From positions 18,104,001 through 18,168,000 of the forward strand of contig JANTQA010000023.1 in assembly GCA_027625915.1 (NCBI GenBank): a stretch of DNA of 64,000 bases. Direction: 5' to 3'. Shown one piece after another: positions 1 to 11,819 of the stretch. How positions within the stretch are numbered: the first letter of the stretch is position 1; every line of letters begins with the position of its first letter. This DNA comes from Anaeramoeba flamelloides. Lineage: Eukaryota > Metamonada > Anaeramoebidae. The notes below the pieces were generated by a model that was not told where the DNA came from, did no database searches, and saw nothing but the letters and a program-made list of their open reading frames with translations. Position numbers and translations under genes: made by a program.

Positions 1-28
1 TTTCTTATAATTTCAACTCAAAAAATAG

Positions 29-2280
29 TTGGATTTTCAGTATCAACTTTCAGTACAAGTTAAAAATTTTTTAATGAAAAACAACAATTCAGACTTTTTA
101 TTTAATAATGATTTAAATAATAAAAGATATTTTCATTTTAATAATCAAGAGTTTGTTAAAAAAAGAAATCAAAAAAAACCTTCAGACCAAACAATTAATC
201 AAGAATTTGATCTAAAATCAAAAATTAATTTATTATTTGAAAAAACAAATTTAAGATTTAATCAGTTATCTGAAAAACAATGTAAAAAGGGCAAACTCGA
301 GGTTATCAACATTGATATAACAGATCCTGATTTAGCCCAAAAAAATATTTTTTTTCAAAAAAATAATTTAAAATTTTTTGAACAAAAAAAAATAAAATCC
401 TCTCAACAAAAAACCAAACAAGATGAAACAATTTCTAAACCTAACAAACTTAATTTTGATTTAAATAAAAATAATGGTTTTATTAATTTAAATTCTACAT
501 GTTATCTAAATTCTTGTCTACAAATGTTGTTTTCGATTAAAAAATTTGTAAAACGAATTTTAGAAACTAAACTGATTGATTTACAGGGGGAACCAGACTT
601 ATTAAATATTATGAAAGCTTTGAAACAATTAACGATTATTTATTTTAGTTCTGAGGGACCAATAGATCCAATGAATTTCATTAAAAATATCAAATGGGGG
701 GGTAAATTCATCGATATTAGAAATCAGGAAGATGTTCAAGAATTTTTAATTTTTTTATTAGATCAAATTGATGCATATTTTCAATCTATTAAGGAAGAGT
801 CTCCAATTACCTTCTTATTTCAAAATCAAATCGAACTAGAATTTACTTGTAATTTGGGACATATGAAAACACATAGAGACTGTCAAACAACAATCTCATT
901 AGCTATCAATAATTGTTCAAAGTTGGAAGACTCCTTGGATAATTTATGCTCTGTTGAAGAAATGGGAAAGGATAATAGAGTCTTTTGTGAAAAATGTAAA
1001 TGTAATACAACTTTTAATCAAAAAACAATTTTTTTTTCGAACCCTGAGATAATTTTTGTTCATTTAAAAAGATTTGAATTTAATCAAATTTCTTCATCAA
1101 AAATTAATTCACAATTTTCTTTTTCCTTATAAATTAGATATATTAAAATATTCAAAAAAACGTTTCAATCTCGATCTTGAATATCACCAAAATAAATATA
1201 ATTATCATTTACATGGAGTTATTGTTCATAAAGGGACTAAAAATAATGGACATTATTATTTTATTTTAAAAAATAAAGATCAATTCTTTGAGTTCAATGA
1301 TAGTAAAATTGAAAACATATCGGAAGAAAAATTCAAAAACAAAACCTTCGGAAATAGTAGTTCAATGGAAAGTGCTTATATTTTGATATATAAAAGAGAA
1401 AAATTCATTATCGATAATCCCCGAGATTTTTATCCAAATTATCCAATAAAACAATATGAAAAAGATTTTTATCGTCGAGTTTTACATGAAGTTCCTCGAA
1501 GTCCCTATACATATGTAATAGATCATCAAAATAAGATCATAACTGAAATTATGCCGTTTTCTGAATATGAAGGTCCCAAAACCGACCCACAAACTTTGAT
1601 TGAATTAGGGTATATAAGAAAAGAAGCAGAAATAGAATCTGATTGTAGCGACGGTATTAATTTCGGGGGTGATCCCTTTTCAAATTTTGAAGATTCTGAT
1701 TCTCGTCTATTCGAGAATAAGGATATTAATTCATCCGAAATAAATCAAAAATCAAAAATTGAAAAACGTATTCAAAATTCGGATTATTGGACAAAGAGCT
1801 TCCAAAAAGAGAAAAGTTGTTTTAAAAACTTTTGATATTTCTTCAGATTCAGAAAGTTCCGATTCTGATTTCCAATTTAAAAAAAGAAGTAAAAAGGTAA
1901 AAAACCGAAATAAAACTCCCAAAAAAACAACAATTAAAGAAAAAAATTCACCCAAAGAGAGATCACAATTAAAAAGAATTATTCAAGAGGAAGAAAATTA
2001 TGAGCATCTTAAGCTTAAATATCAGTTAAAATCCGAAAAAAGGAAAAGGAAAAGGAAAATTGAAAAGTCGATTAAAAAAAATAATAATAAAAAAAGGAGA
2101 TATAATCATCTATATTCTGTTTCAAAAAAAATTAATTTTGAAAAAATTAAATCAGATTTGGTTCTTAATAATATAAAAAATCAAGCTAATAGTGAGAAAA
2201 AAAACACTCGAAATGTAAAAAATTTTATTTCAAATATTGAAAAAGTAAAAATTTCCAAACTACTCTCCAAAAAAAGGTAA
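29..2280 (+). pseudogene. Ubiquitin-specific protease (peptidase C19), frame-shifted, 5' end outside window
   Basis: A deubiquitinase of the USP family, a cysteine protease that removes ubiquitin from proteins. The Cys box (GFINLNSTCYLNSCLQ, catalytic Cys near 500-505) is followed by an EDVQEF helix, a zinc-binding CxxxC pair (VFCEKCKC, about 980-1000) and, in another frame, the His box (NNGHYYFILK near 1245) and FEFNDSK. The frame changes at a T-rich stretch near 1117-1126, where FSFPYKLDILKY is expected, and again near 1795-1812, after which a Lys/Arg/Ser-rich tail runs to 2280. No GT-AG intron explains either change. There is no ATG at 29; the first in-frame ATG is at 74, so the real start is probably left of the window. 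The Cys and His boxes resemble USP9X/USP34-type enzymes, but the subfamily is not certain. Either a decayed gene or two indel errors. Confidence 0.8.
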
Positions 2281-2339
2281 ATATCAATTGTGTTTATATT
2301 TTTCAAATCTTTTAAAAAAAAGATCCTACAAAAAAATTA

Positions 2340-3774
2340 TTATTTTTTCAAAGTAAAAAAATTGGGATAACAAATAGGACTGCGTTGTTATGGGCACAAA
2401 ATCCATCCCAATTTTGTGTTAATAATCAATGTTTTAATTTAAGAAGATCAAAATTATCCACCAGTCAAGAAAAAATTATTATTAAATTTTTAGCTAAATA
2501 TAAAAATAAATTTTTAAAAAAAAATAATTTTTGAATTATGGAAAATTAAAGTGAGTGATGCTTTTATTACTAGATTAAAGAAAAAACATAAACAGGAGAT
2601 ATCTTCAAGATATTTTGAAAATTTTTTTTGATTTGAAACCATTCAGTTTCAAACAAAAAATATATGATTTCAAAAAGAAGCCAAGTTATTTGGATGTTCA
2701 AAGATTTCGAAAAAATATAATATCCCAACTTCTACTTTAAATCGTTGGATTCATAGTGAAATGAGTATAAGAGATCAAAAAAAGAGGTTTAAAAAGCGAG
2801 GTTTAAAATCAAAAATTAAAAAAAAACATGTTGATCAATTAAAAGATTTCTGTGATATGCGAAATGAACTTGGTAGAGTAGTTTCTTTAAAAATTGTTCA
2901 AAAAAAAGTTTTTGAATTGACAAAGTGGAAGCCCTCTAAATCATGGGTTTCGCTTTTTTTGCATAAAAATGGATTTTCTTCTCAAAAAGCTATTCATAAG
3001 AGTCCACAGCAATTGAGTTCTGATTTTAAAAAAAGAGTTAAACAATTTAGAATTAAGATTTCGAAAATTGTAAAAAAAAGAGAAGAATATTCCCAAGTTT
3101 ACCCAAATTTTGAAATTTGGGCAATGGATGAAAAGGGTATTTGGGATTACTCACCTCAATTAAGAACCTTTACTCGAAGAAAAAAAACTAAAAGCAATCC
3201 TTATGTTTCGGGTCTCAATGATACTCGGCAAAATGGAAGAGATACTCTTGCTGCAACTGTTTCCTTTTCAGGTAAACAACTACCTGCATTTACTATCCAA
3301 CACAGAAGAAGAAAAAACAAAAACAATAACAACCGATGGAATTAAGAGGAATGTTATTGTTGATAGAGGATGTGCTGGAATGAATGGGATCTTATTTCAA
3401 AAATGGGCAGTCTTTTTTTTAAAACATGCATCAAGGGGTGATGTTTTAATATTAGACAATTTGGGATCTCATAAAAAAAAAAAGGCATTGGAGATGTTAA
3501 AGAATGCAGGAATTAAAGTTTGTTTTACTCCTCCATACAGTGCCAGTAAAGTTTCCCCACTTGATAATTCATTTTTTTCTGTTTTAAGTTCAAAAATTGA
3601 AAGGTTAGATGAGATTTTTCATTCTTTTCAAAAATAAAACAGATACAATACAGAACTTATTAGATAGTATAAGACCACGTACAATAATTAATTTTTTTTA
3701 AATTGTGTAAATTACCATTTAAATTGGATCAAAAAATCAAATATTCTGTTCGGAATTATTCTAAAAAGTTTAAT
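2340..3774 (+). mobile_element. Tc1/mariner-IS630-type DDE transposase, broken by frame shifts
   Basis: A DNA-transposon transposase. A helix-turn-helix of the form SKKYNIPTSTLNRWIHSE (about 2700-2760) is followed by a basic linker and a second HTH-like region, then a DDE nuclease: WAMDEKGIWDY (first Asp, about 3118), LILDNLGSHK (second Asp, about 3445) and VSPLDNSFFSVL (third acidic residue, about 3550). The frame changes between 3203 and 3345, and the C-terminal part (TIQNLLDSIRPRTIINFF and beyond) runs on in shifted frames to about 3774. Open but shifted sequence from about 2370 (TALLWAQNPSQFCVNN) suggests the protein began well before the ATG at 2761. The element is not active as it stands. 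It lies directly behind the USP frame on the same strand; terminal repeats could not be paired because the left side is outside the window. Confidence 0.8.
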
Positions 3775-3845
3775 TAGTTCTGCAACAATTGGTCTATATA
3801 GTAGTTTTTAGAATCTAAGATGATATAGAAAAGAGAGAAGAAAGT

Positions 3846-4372
3846 TATATATATATATATATATAAGTGAAAAGATACCAAACTTGAAAAAAATAAGAAC
3901 AAGATTTTTAATTATGAATATGAGTAAAATTATTATGTGGTTTCTTTTATTTAAAATCAAATTGTGTTTTTAAGAGTCAAACTTTTAAAATTACCAATCA
4001 CCCACTTATAAGAATGATGATTAATTAAATTACACTTGTTCAAAACACAATTCAATCAATCAAAAAAAAAAAAACAAGAATAAAATTACCAGTTACAAAA
4101 CTCTAAAAATCCTCTATAAAATCTAAATTTTTTTTAAGTGGATTTTCTTCGTCTATCAAACAAATATTTGAGAATTCTATCGAAATCCCACTTTAATGAA
4201 CTTTTGGTAGGTTTAATAAGAGTTTCATAACAATAATTGGGTCTTTATAAAAAGGATTTGATTTAAAATAAAAGAAAATACACAGCAGTTTCCCTGATAT
4301 TTACAATTAAAAATCTTGTTATGTATTTTTTCATGTTTGGTTTTTATTTATATATATATATATATATATATA
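3846..4372 (+). mobile_element. MITE with ~110-bp inverted ends inside TA microsatellites, copy A
   Basis: The left end (ACCAAACTTGAAAAAAATAA, then CAAGATTTTTAATTATGAAT) returns as an imperfect reverse complement at the right end (about 4255-4350). Both ends stop in (TA)n runs at 3846-3865 and 4351-4371. The interior has no coding sequence. A second copy in the opposite orientation lies at 9021-9525. TA-repeat borders suggest a Tc1/mariner-type target. Confidence 0.8.
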
Positions 4373-4375
4373 CTC

Positions 4376-4885
4376 AAATTCCAAAATTTTGGACACGGAT
4401 TAAACAGCTCTAAGAATAACACCAACTCAACACTTTAGATCCAATTTGGAAATAATTTTAATTTTACAAACTATTTCATTTTTTGACTTATTTATTTTAT
4501 TTTGATTTACTTTTTTGTAGATACGTATTATGTTTCCTTTAATCTGGAAAAATTTCAATGGTTGATAGAAGGTTACTGTTGAGTTCTTTAAATTGGAAAA
4601 TCCTAAACAATTGGCTGATGGTTTCTTATTGTTTGATCGGTCAACAATTATTGGTAAAATTTCAACAAATTCCCAATACATTTTTTCAGCTAGTTTCGTT
4701 ATTTTGGACATACTGATTTTTATTTTTAATTTTAATTTTTTTCTTTTATTTGGGTTAAAAATTATTACTTATAAAAATATTATAACTATGTAAATTATAT
4801 GTGGTTAATATTAAGTTTGAAAAAACATAATAAATAGGGTTTTTTGTTTTCCTATTTTTGATAATGTGTGTGTCAAAATTTTGTA
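4376..4885 (+). mobile_element. Non-autonomous inverted-repeat element, family R, copy A
   Basis: A ~500-bp dispersed repeat with short ends, CCAAAATTTTGGACAC on the left and the reverse complement of a similar sequence near 4870. It is alignable along its length with 42613-43144 and, in its first half, with 48922-49146. It abuts MITE copy A. Short open frames inside it are not conserved between copies and are not taken as genes. Confidence 0.65.
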
Positions 4886-6613
4886 ATAGATATATATATA
4901 TATATTTATATCTATATGATATATGATATATTTTTCTGAAGGGTACAACGAAAAAAACCACGAATTCAGGTGGTTAAAAGGACATATACAGATGATTAAA
5001 GGTTTTTTTCAAAAAAAAACATTTTTAATTTGCATCTTTATTTATCTTAGACATCTGAAAAATCTTTAATAATCGAAACTATAAAAAATCAATAAATAAA
5101 AGATTAAAATAACTAAAATAATGGGTAGAATGTTTTATTATATATAATTAATTTAGTTTGTTATCAAAAAAGTAATTATCAAAAAATTTTGAATAAAAAT
5201 TAATTTTGATGTAATGAAAGACTTGTTAAAAATAAAATTTTATGATCGATCACAAAAAAATTAGAAGTTTATACAAAAAATTATTAAATAAATACTAGTG
5301 ATTGTAAATCGTTTATGCCAGATACTTTAATTTAACTATTCTCCACTTGTGAAAGGTAGTTTCTAATTATTATTTTTTGGTTAATCAATTACCACTTGTT
5401 ATTTTTAAGTAAATATGTATTATAATAGAATAGGTAAATTTAAAAAAGAAATAATATTATAATTCTTAAAATTAAAAAAATAAGTGAAAGGGATTATTAC
5501 TTAGGTTGACACAGATTTAGAATTTGTTCCCACAGTTAAACAAAGAAATATTTTTTAAAATGTTGAAAGTGAAAATTTTGGATAAAAAACCAATAAAAGA
5601 ATTATGAGAGAATTTTTACAAAAGTTAAATAATAAAAAATGAAATTATTTTTTAACATAACTTAATAAGTACTCAAAAGGAAATAAAAGTTAAGAAACAA
5701 GACATGTGAGGATGGATTAATTTAAAAAAAATTAGATGTAAAAATGCTTTTAAATTATCAAAAAAAAAATAATTAAGTAAACTAATTTTCTTGTACAAAA
5801 CTTGAAGCAGAATTGATATAATTAAAATAATTACTGATCACATTTTACAAATTTAGTAATTTTTTAAAAAAAAATTTTTATGATAATAATTTACAACAAT
5901 TTTTTTGTGATCAATAAAAAAATTATATTAGGAGATGTGATAATATACTAAAAAAATTTGGTGAGCTGATCAAATTTTCAAAAGGTAAAAAAGTGAAATT
6001 TTAAACACCTTTCCATCCCAAATAGTGAATTTATAAAAAAAATAAATTCTTTTTCTCAGTGTTTAAAAAGTTTATAATTTTCAAGAGTTTCAAACAAAAG
6101 ACCTATTTTGTATTATTTTGGCATTTCTAAAATAGAAAATCAAAATATTTTCAGAGTTTATAATACCCCCCTCCCACCACTTAAATGTTCAATCACAAAT
6201 TTCATATTGATTAACAAAAAACTTGAGGCAATTACCCCCTACCTGTTTTTTTAAAGTTTTAATTTCTCCCAATTTTAGTTTTTTCGTTTTTGGTTTTTTC
6301 ACATCCCAGAAACGAAAAGTATGATTTCAAAAGAATTCGAGAACTTTTTCAAAAACCAAAAAAACGAAACAATGGATGAAACGAAAAAAACATGTAAAAA
6401 AAGTCGAAAACGCGATTTTCTAAATCTTTCGCTTTTTTCAAACGAAAACACGTATGACCTGTGATATATATATATATATATATATTTATGGTGGAGAGCT
6501 AAGTGTTTATATCGATTTTTGTATCTCTTTTTATTTTATCCTAAATAATCACCCCTTAACAATATTGACTTTGATCAATTTTTTCTTCTTTTATTAATTC
6601 TGAATAATTTCTT
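4886..6613. other. AT-rich intergenic DNA, no gene seen
   Basis: No open frame with coding character. It holds TA microsatellites at about 4891-4904 and 6464-6484, a C-rich patch near 6170, and a weak inverted similarity between about 6240-6300 and 6340-6440 that I could not define as an element. Confidence 0.6.
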
Positions 6614-6614
6614 T

Positions 6615-6812
6615 ACAATCAGTTTCACTTTTAAGGCACAAACTTTCAACAAAATTTAAGGCACAAAAAAATCTCAAATTAAGGCACAAAATTTGGAATT
6701 TTATTTTTTTACAATTAATTTTACTAGAATTTGAATTTTGTGCTTTAATTTGAATTTTTTTTGTGCCTTAAATTTCGTTGAAAGTTTGTGCCTTAAAAAG
6801 TGAAACTGACTG
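6615..6812. mobile_element. Fold-back MITE, family F, copy 1
   Basis: Nearly the whole element is an inverted repeat: arms of about 80 bp starting CAATCAGTTTCACTTTTAAG, a ~40-bp A/T centre, and the reverse complement ending GTGAAACTGACTG. TA dinucleotides flank both sides, as in Tc1/mariner-type insertion. No coding capacity. Confidence 0.85.
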
Positions 6813-6860
6813 TAATTCAAATTTCTTTCCCCCCACTGTTTCATTAAAAGGATTTATATA

Positions 6861-7054
6861 CAGTCAGTTCCACTTTTAAGACACAAACTTTCAACGAAAT
6901 TTAAGGCACAAAAAAATCTCAAATTAAGGCACAAAATTTGGAATTTTATTTTTGCAATTTATTTTACTAGAATTTGAATTTTGTGCTTTAATTTGAGATT
7001 TTTTTGTGCCTTAAATTTCGTTGTAAGTTTGTGCCTTAAAAGTGAAACTGACTG
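6861..7054. mobile_element. Fold-back MITE, family F, copy 2
   Basis: Starts CAGTCAGTTCCACTTTTAAG after a TA and ends AACTGACTG before a TA at 7055-7056. That same TA is the left flank of copy 3, so the two insertions touch. Confidence 0.85.
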
Positions 7055-7056
7055 TA

Positions 7057-7254
7057 CAGTCAGTTTCACTTTTAAGGCACAAACTTTCAACGAAATTTAA
7101 GGCACAAAAAAATCTCAAATTAAGGCACAAAATTTGGAATTTTTTTTTTTTTACAATTTATTTTACTAGAATCTGAATTTTGTGCTTTAATTTGAGATTT
7201 TTAGTGTGCCTTAAATTTCGTTGAAAGTTTGTTCCTTAAAAGTGAAACTGACTG
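7057..7254. mobile_element. Fold-back MITE, family F, copy 3
   Basis: Head-to-tail neighbour of copy 2 across one shared TA. Starts CAGTCAGTTTCACTTTTAAG and ends GTGAAACTGACTG before TA. The arms differ from copy 2 by scattered substitutions and by the length of the central T run, so this is not a fresh tandem duplication. Confidence 0.85.
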
Positions 7255-7539
7255 TATGTATTGTTATTAAAAACTTGTATTTTTAATTATTAAATAATTA
7301 ATCATAACTTTCCAAAATCAAAGATAATTTTTTTTGAAACAATCTCAAAGATTAATATTCAAGTACTGATTTAAATTTTTATGGATAGAATTTTGTAGAA
7401 ATGTTTGTGTTAGTTTTGGAATTTCTATTTTGGTACTTTGAGGATCTTTAATATTTTTCTTTTTTATTTATTTAAGATTATGACAAAATGTTAAAAAAAT
7501 ACTTAATTTCTCAATTTTTTAAAAAAAGGATATAATATA

Positions 7540-7734
7540 CAGTCAGTTCCACTTTTAAGGCACAAACATGCAACGGAATTTAAGGCACAAAAAAATCTCA
7601 AATTAAGGTACAAAATTCAGATTCTAGTAAAATAAATTGAAAAAAAAAAAATTCCAAAATTTGTGCCTTAATTTGAGATTTTTTTGTGCCTTAAATTTCG
7701 TTGCAAGTTTGTGCCTTAAAAGTGGAACTGACTG
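7540..7734. mobile_element. Fold-back MITE, family F, copy 4
   Basis: Same arms and TA flanks. The asymmetric centre is in the opposite orientation to copies 1-3 (the TTCAGATTCTAGTAAAATAA side comes first), showing independent insertion. Confidence 0.85.
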
Positions 7735-7904
7735 TAACAACAATTCGGATTAAATAAAAATAAATTGATTTATTTACTTGTGAAAAGAATTTGTTTTAAA
7801 TTGGGGTAAGCTGAAACTAACTGTAATGTTCTAAGAAAGATCACAGAGTATTTATAAAAAGGGGGGTTTAAAATTCAAAATTGGTTTAAAGTTTTCTTTA
7901 TTTA

Positions 7905-8101
7905 CAGTCAGTTTCGCTTTTAAGGCACAAACTTACAACGAAATTTAAGGCACAAAAAAAATCTCAAATTAAGGCACTAAATTCAGATTCTAGTAAAAAT
8001 AAATTGTAAAAATTAAAATTCGAAATCTTGTGCTTTAATTTGAGATTTTTTTGTGCCTTAAATTTCGTTGAAAGTTTGTGCCTTAAAAGTGAAACTGACT
8101 G
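7905..8101. mobile_element. Fold-back MITE, family F, copy 5
   Basis: Starts CAGTCAGTTTCGCTTTTAAG after TA and ends GTGAAACTGACTG before TA. Centre oriented as in copy 4. Just upstream, near 7810-7826, is a remnant (GCTGAAACTAACTGTA) of another end. Confidence 0.85.
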
Positions 8102-8520
8102 TATATTTTGGCTGTGAAATATCTTCTCAATTTTTTATTTGTATTTTTTCAATGAAATGTGACAATTTAAAAAAAAATGGGATTACAAATCACTCATTGA
8201 GTATCAAAAATCCAAAATAAATGAAATATTCAAAAACCGCATTTTTTTTAAGAAAAAATATTTCATTTATTAATATTATTATTTTAACCACATTTTTTAT
8301 TTTCCTTATTATTTTTCTTTATTATTTATTTTAAATTAGTATTTTTTTCTAATTCTTTTCTTTTTTGATTTTATTTTTATTTGTATTTTTTTCTTTTTTT
8401 TTCTTTTTTTTTTTTTGATTATATTTCCCTTTTTCTTTTTTAAACCTGCTTTTATTTGCATTATTTTTATTTTAAGGATTCAAATTAGAATCTTGATAAA
8501 ACAAGGAGAATTCACTGATA

Positions 8521-8717
8521 CAGTCAGTTTCACTTTTAAGACACAAACTTTCAACGAAATTTAAGGCACAAAAAAAATCTCAAATTAAAGCACAAAATTT
8601 AAATTCTAGAAAAAATAAATTGTAAAAAAAAAAATTCGAAATTTTGTGCCTTAATTTGAGATTTTTTTGTACTTTAAATTTCGTTGAAAGTTTGTGCCTT
8701 AAAAGTGAAACTGACTG
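8521..8717. mobile_element. Fold-back MITE, family F, copy 6
   Basis: Same arms and TA flanks; last member of the 2.1-kb cluster. The T-rich stretch before it (about 8280-8460) has no feature I can name. Confidence 0.85.
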
Positions 8718-9020
8718 TATACAATTTTAAATTAATTATTTTCAATGTGGTTTTTTATATAAATCACACATTCTAATAACAAATAGCTTTGAAAATTATT
8801 AGGGATATCTTGTAGATTTGAAAAAAAATATTTAGGAATAATGAAAATTTAGATCTGAGAATAGTAAAATCAATACTTTAGGTATTTTTGTAATTTTTAT
8901 ATTCAGGTTATTAAAATATTTTTTAATCAAATTTGTCTTGAATTTTTCATTTTAATGAATAAATCAAGATTTTTTATTTTAATGGCAATCGAAATATCTA
9001 TGGTTAGTTGGGGGGGGGCA

Positions 9021-9525
9021 AAGATATAAAAATCACTGCAAAGATTATTAATTGTAAGTATTAGGGAAATTGCTCTTTAATGTCTTTTATTTTCAATCAA
9101 ATCCTTTTCTAAATACTCAATTTTTTTATGAACCTAATAATTAACCTACCTAAAGTTCATTAAAGTAAGGTGTCTATAGAATATTCAATTAAATTGCTTG
9201 ATAAAATAAGAAGATATGCATTTTTTTGAAAAAAAAAAACAATAATTTAGTTTTAATAGGTTTATTAGGGTTTTGGAAATGATAATTTTTATTCTTGTTT
9301 TTTTTTTTGATTGATTGAAGTGTGTTTTGAACAAATGTAATTTCATTAATCATCTTTCTGATAAGTGGGTGAGTTATATGTTTAAAATGTTTGATTATTA
9401 AAAAAGGGATTTGATTTTAAATAAATGTAATTACACAATAATTTTCCTGATATTCATAATTAAAAATCTTGTTCGTATTTTTTTTCAGTCTGGTGTTTTA
9501 TACTATAATATATATATATATATTA
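9021..9525 (-). mobile_element. MITE with TA-microsatellite end, copy B (inverted relative to copy A)
   Basis: Matches the reverse complement of 3846-4372 along both arms and the middle, for example ATAAGTGGGTGAGTTATATG near 9361 against the inverse of 3990-4010. It ends in a TA run at 9504-9525. More diverged at its left end. Confidence 0.75.
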
Positions 9526-10144
9526 TGGTATGTGTGGAATTGCTTAATAGTGTGTCTGTGAGAATACTTATATAATCAAAATAATCACAAGTTGTTCGTA
9601 AATTTCAACAAGAGAGAGTAAGAATCAAAAAATATTTAAATATTATCTCTAAGGGTGGGTTCAAAGACTAACAAGAATAATATTTATTTTGTTTTTTTTT
9701 TGGGTTTTGGGGTTAGTCAACTATATTCGTGCGCGAAGCCCCATCAATTTTTAAAGTATTTTGAAAAATTATTTGAAAATTTCAAAGTGAAATCCAGGTG
9801 AAAATTTTTTCCCATTTGGAATTCAAATACCAGTAAAAAATTTTTTAGAAATCTTAATTTTATTCAAAAAATTTTGTTCCAATTAAGAAGGAATCCTACA
9901 GTATGTTTGAAAATTTTATTTTCAAGGAATACTTGCTGACTTTTTTTTGTTTATTTTTTAAATAAAAAAACTATTATTTTGACACACTATAACCATTTAT
10001 AAGTCAAGCAATTGGAAACAAACAATGGTTATTGAATTGTTTGATCTTTGCAAAGCAACTGTTAAAGAAAATATCATTTTTTTCAATTTCAAGCACATTT
10101 TCTCATCCAAACAATTGTAAAGATCAAAAAGAAGAAATATTTTA
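9526..10144. other. Upstream region of the gene(s) starting at 10145
   Basis: A/T-rich with no open frame of note. It would carry the promoter and 5' leader of the transcript starting at 10145, but no specific element can be named. Confidence 0.5.
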
Positions 10145-10262
10145 ATGGAGGGAAATAGTTATGCTCATTATGGGTTAATTCTCTTTTTTGCACTTATGAC
10201 ATTATCAATGATTATTGCTTATTATTTACGAACAAGAAAAGTTACTTTTATTCATGAAACTG
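10145..10262 (+). CDS. Probable first exon of the Na+/H+ exchanger (also first exon of an alternative small-protein model)
   Basis: ATG at 10145 opens a 39-residue exon: a membrane segment (YGLILFFALMTLSMIIAYYL) and then RTRKVTFIHET with one base left over before GTATGT (phase 1). NHE6/7/9-type exchangers have an xFxHETG motif right after their second membrane helix. The long exon at 15805 starts in phase 1 and continues TSILLGILFGLIID, giving HETGTSILLG at the join, as in the family. Joined coding length is 1635 nt (544 residues). The intron would be 5542 bp, unusually long here. The same donor also fits an acceptor at 10315-10316, giving the alternative model at 10317-10759. Transcript data would decide. 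Confidence 0.6.
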
Positions 10263-10316
10263 GTATGTTGGATCTTTTTTTTCTTCCATTTTTTTTTTTA
10301 ATTTAATTTTTCAGAG

Positions 10317-10759
10317 ATCCAAAACCAAAAAAACAAAGACAAATTCCCCCTGAACACTGTTTTGAAAAACTAACCTTTGAAAATTTTATAAAGGTACATT
10401 TATGCTTTTTGAAAATAATTTGAACACATACTTTTAAAATAAAAAGAATTTTTTGAAACAAAGCTAGTTTTTTGCAATCACCCAAACAAAGAATTGTTCT
10501 CTTGTAAAATTCTGGATCACTTTAATTTCACTGTTAAAATCAATTTGATAATTTTTTTGCTGAATGGTAATGCGGACTATTCCCAAACTTACTTTATATT
10601 GGAATTGGGAAAAAATTTTCACTTCAGTTTCCTTTTCCTTTTCTTTTATTTTTAGACAAACAGAGTTTTCCAAGAAATAGATTGAAATTTTTGCTCTCTA
10701 CTTATTTGCTTGGTGCTTTTTTCTGCTTGTGTATTGGTGAACTTTTGGATCTACCTTGA
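10317..10759 (+). CDS. Possible alternative gene model: small two-helix membrane protein, exons 2-4
   Basis: Three exon-like blocks fit the exon at 10145 with consistent phases: 10317-10393 (phase 1 in, PKPKKQRQIPPEHCFEKL..., donor GTACAT), 10464-10566 (LVFCNHPNKELFSCKILDHF..., donor GTAATG) and 10656-10759 (KQSFPRNRLKFLLSTYLLGA..., stop TGA). Joined with exon 1 this makes 402 nt, 133 residues: an N-terminal membrane helix, a polar middle with four Cys, and a second hydrophobic segment near the C-terminus. I do not recognise the family. It lies inside what would be the exchanger's intron, so it could be an alternative 3' end of that transcript, an independent gene, or chance. The acceptor needs CAGAG rather than the first CAG. 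Confidence 0.4.
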
Positions 10760-11819
10760 GTTAACCAAGAATCCTAAAAAAAAAACAAAAATATTTTTTA
10801 GAATTGAAAAAAGGAAAATCAGCCGAAATTTAATCCCATTTAAATTTCAAATACCAGCTTCCCAAAATTCAAAAAGCAAGGGAAATTCTTTAGAATTAAC
10901 TTTACATACAAAACAAAAATAAAGAAAATAAATTACCAATGAATTCTATCAACCAGACTGCCACACAAGAACTTTTTTTTTTCACATCAATTATGAAACA
11001 TATTTTCCTTTAATATTCAAGATCGAAACTACTATCATTCACAATTAAAAAATGAAAAATTTTGATTTCAATTTGACTCAAAATCCCTTTTCACTTCAGT
11101 AAAGAGATAATAGATGGAAAAAGAAAAAGATCTTCACAAATCAATTTATTAATTAAAAACGAAAAACGTGTCTTTAATTTGGCTTTTACACCGATGGTAC
11201 AAAATAATTGCCTGGTATCAATATCTTCAAATCCCAACTCCTGGGGAGAATTCGACTTCGCTCTATAGTGTAGATTTTACAAATCTAAACTCCAATTCAA
11301 AATTTTGAACACACCAAAATTCAATTTTTGAAAAAAAAAATCTTATTTAATCAATTCAAGAAGAAATACCAAATTAGAACCATTCACTAATTGAAATTTT
11401 AACAATTGTTTAAAAATTACTATACTCATAAAACAAAAAAATAAATGAATTATTATCAATACTAATAAATCAAGAAAAAGTGTGCTAAAAATTTTGGAGA
11501 TGAGCATCACAAAAAAATGCATTGGATTTATTGTTAAGGGCTAGATGAAACATCATCTAATTTGTTAAAGAGAGAATTTTGAAGTGACTAAATTTGAGAT
11601 TTCTAATTCAAAGAGTATCTAACAGATACAGTCACCAGAAGTATTTGATTCTTTATTTAGTTTTCTAAAACAAGAAAGAGTAAAAAATGAAGAAGTTGGG
11701 GAAAATGATAGAAAGAAAAGAATGAAGAGTGGAAAAAATAAAGATGTTTAAAATGATTGTTAGAGAGACCTGATATTTTCTGGTTTAAATGAATTAGCTG
11801 ATAGGTTTTATTTTGTCTT
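10760..11819. other. A/T-rich DNA, no defined feature
   Basis: Part of the putative exchanger intron. A 70-codon open stretch at 10710-10922 has no ATG and overlaps the small-exon model in another frame, so it is not called. Nothing else seen. Confidence 0.5.

Noticed and set aside
6615-8717. Regularly repeated units that could suggest a CRISPR-like array
   Set aside because: Each unit is itself a ~195-bp palindrome with TA flanks and irregular spacing, which is a MITE cluster in eukaryotic DNA.
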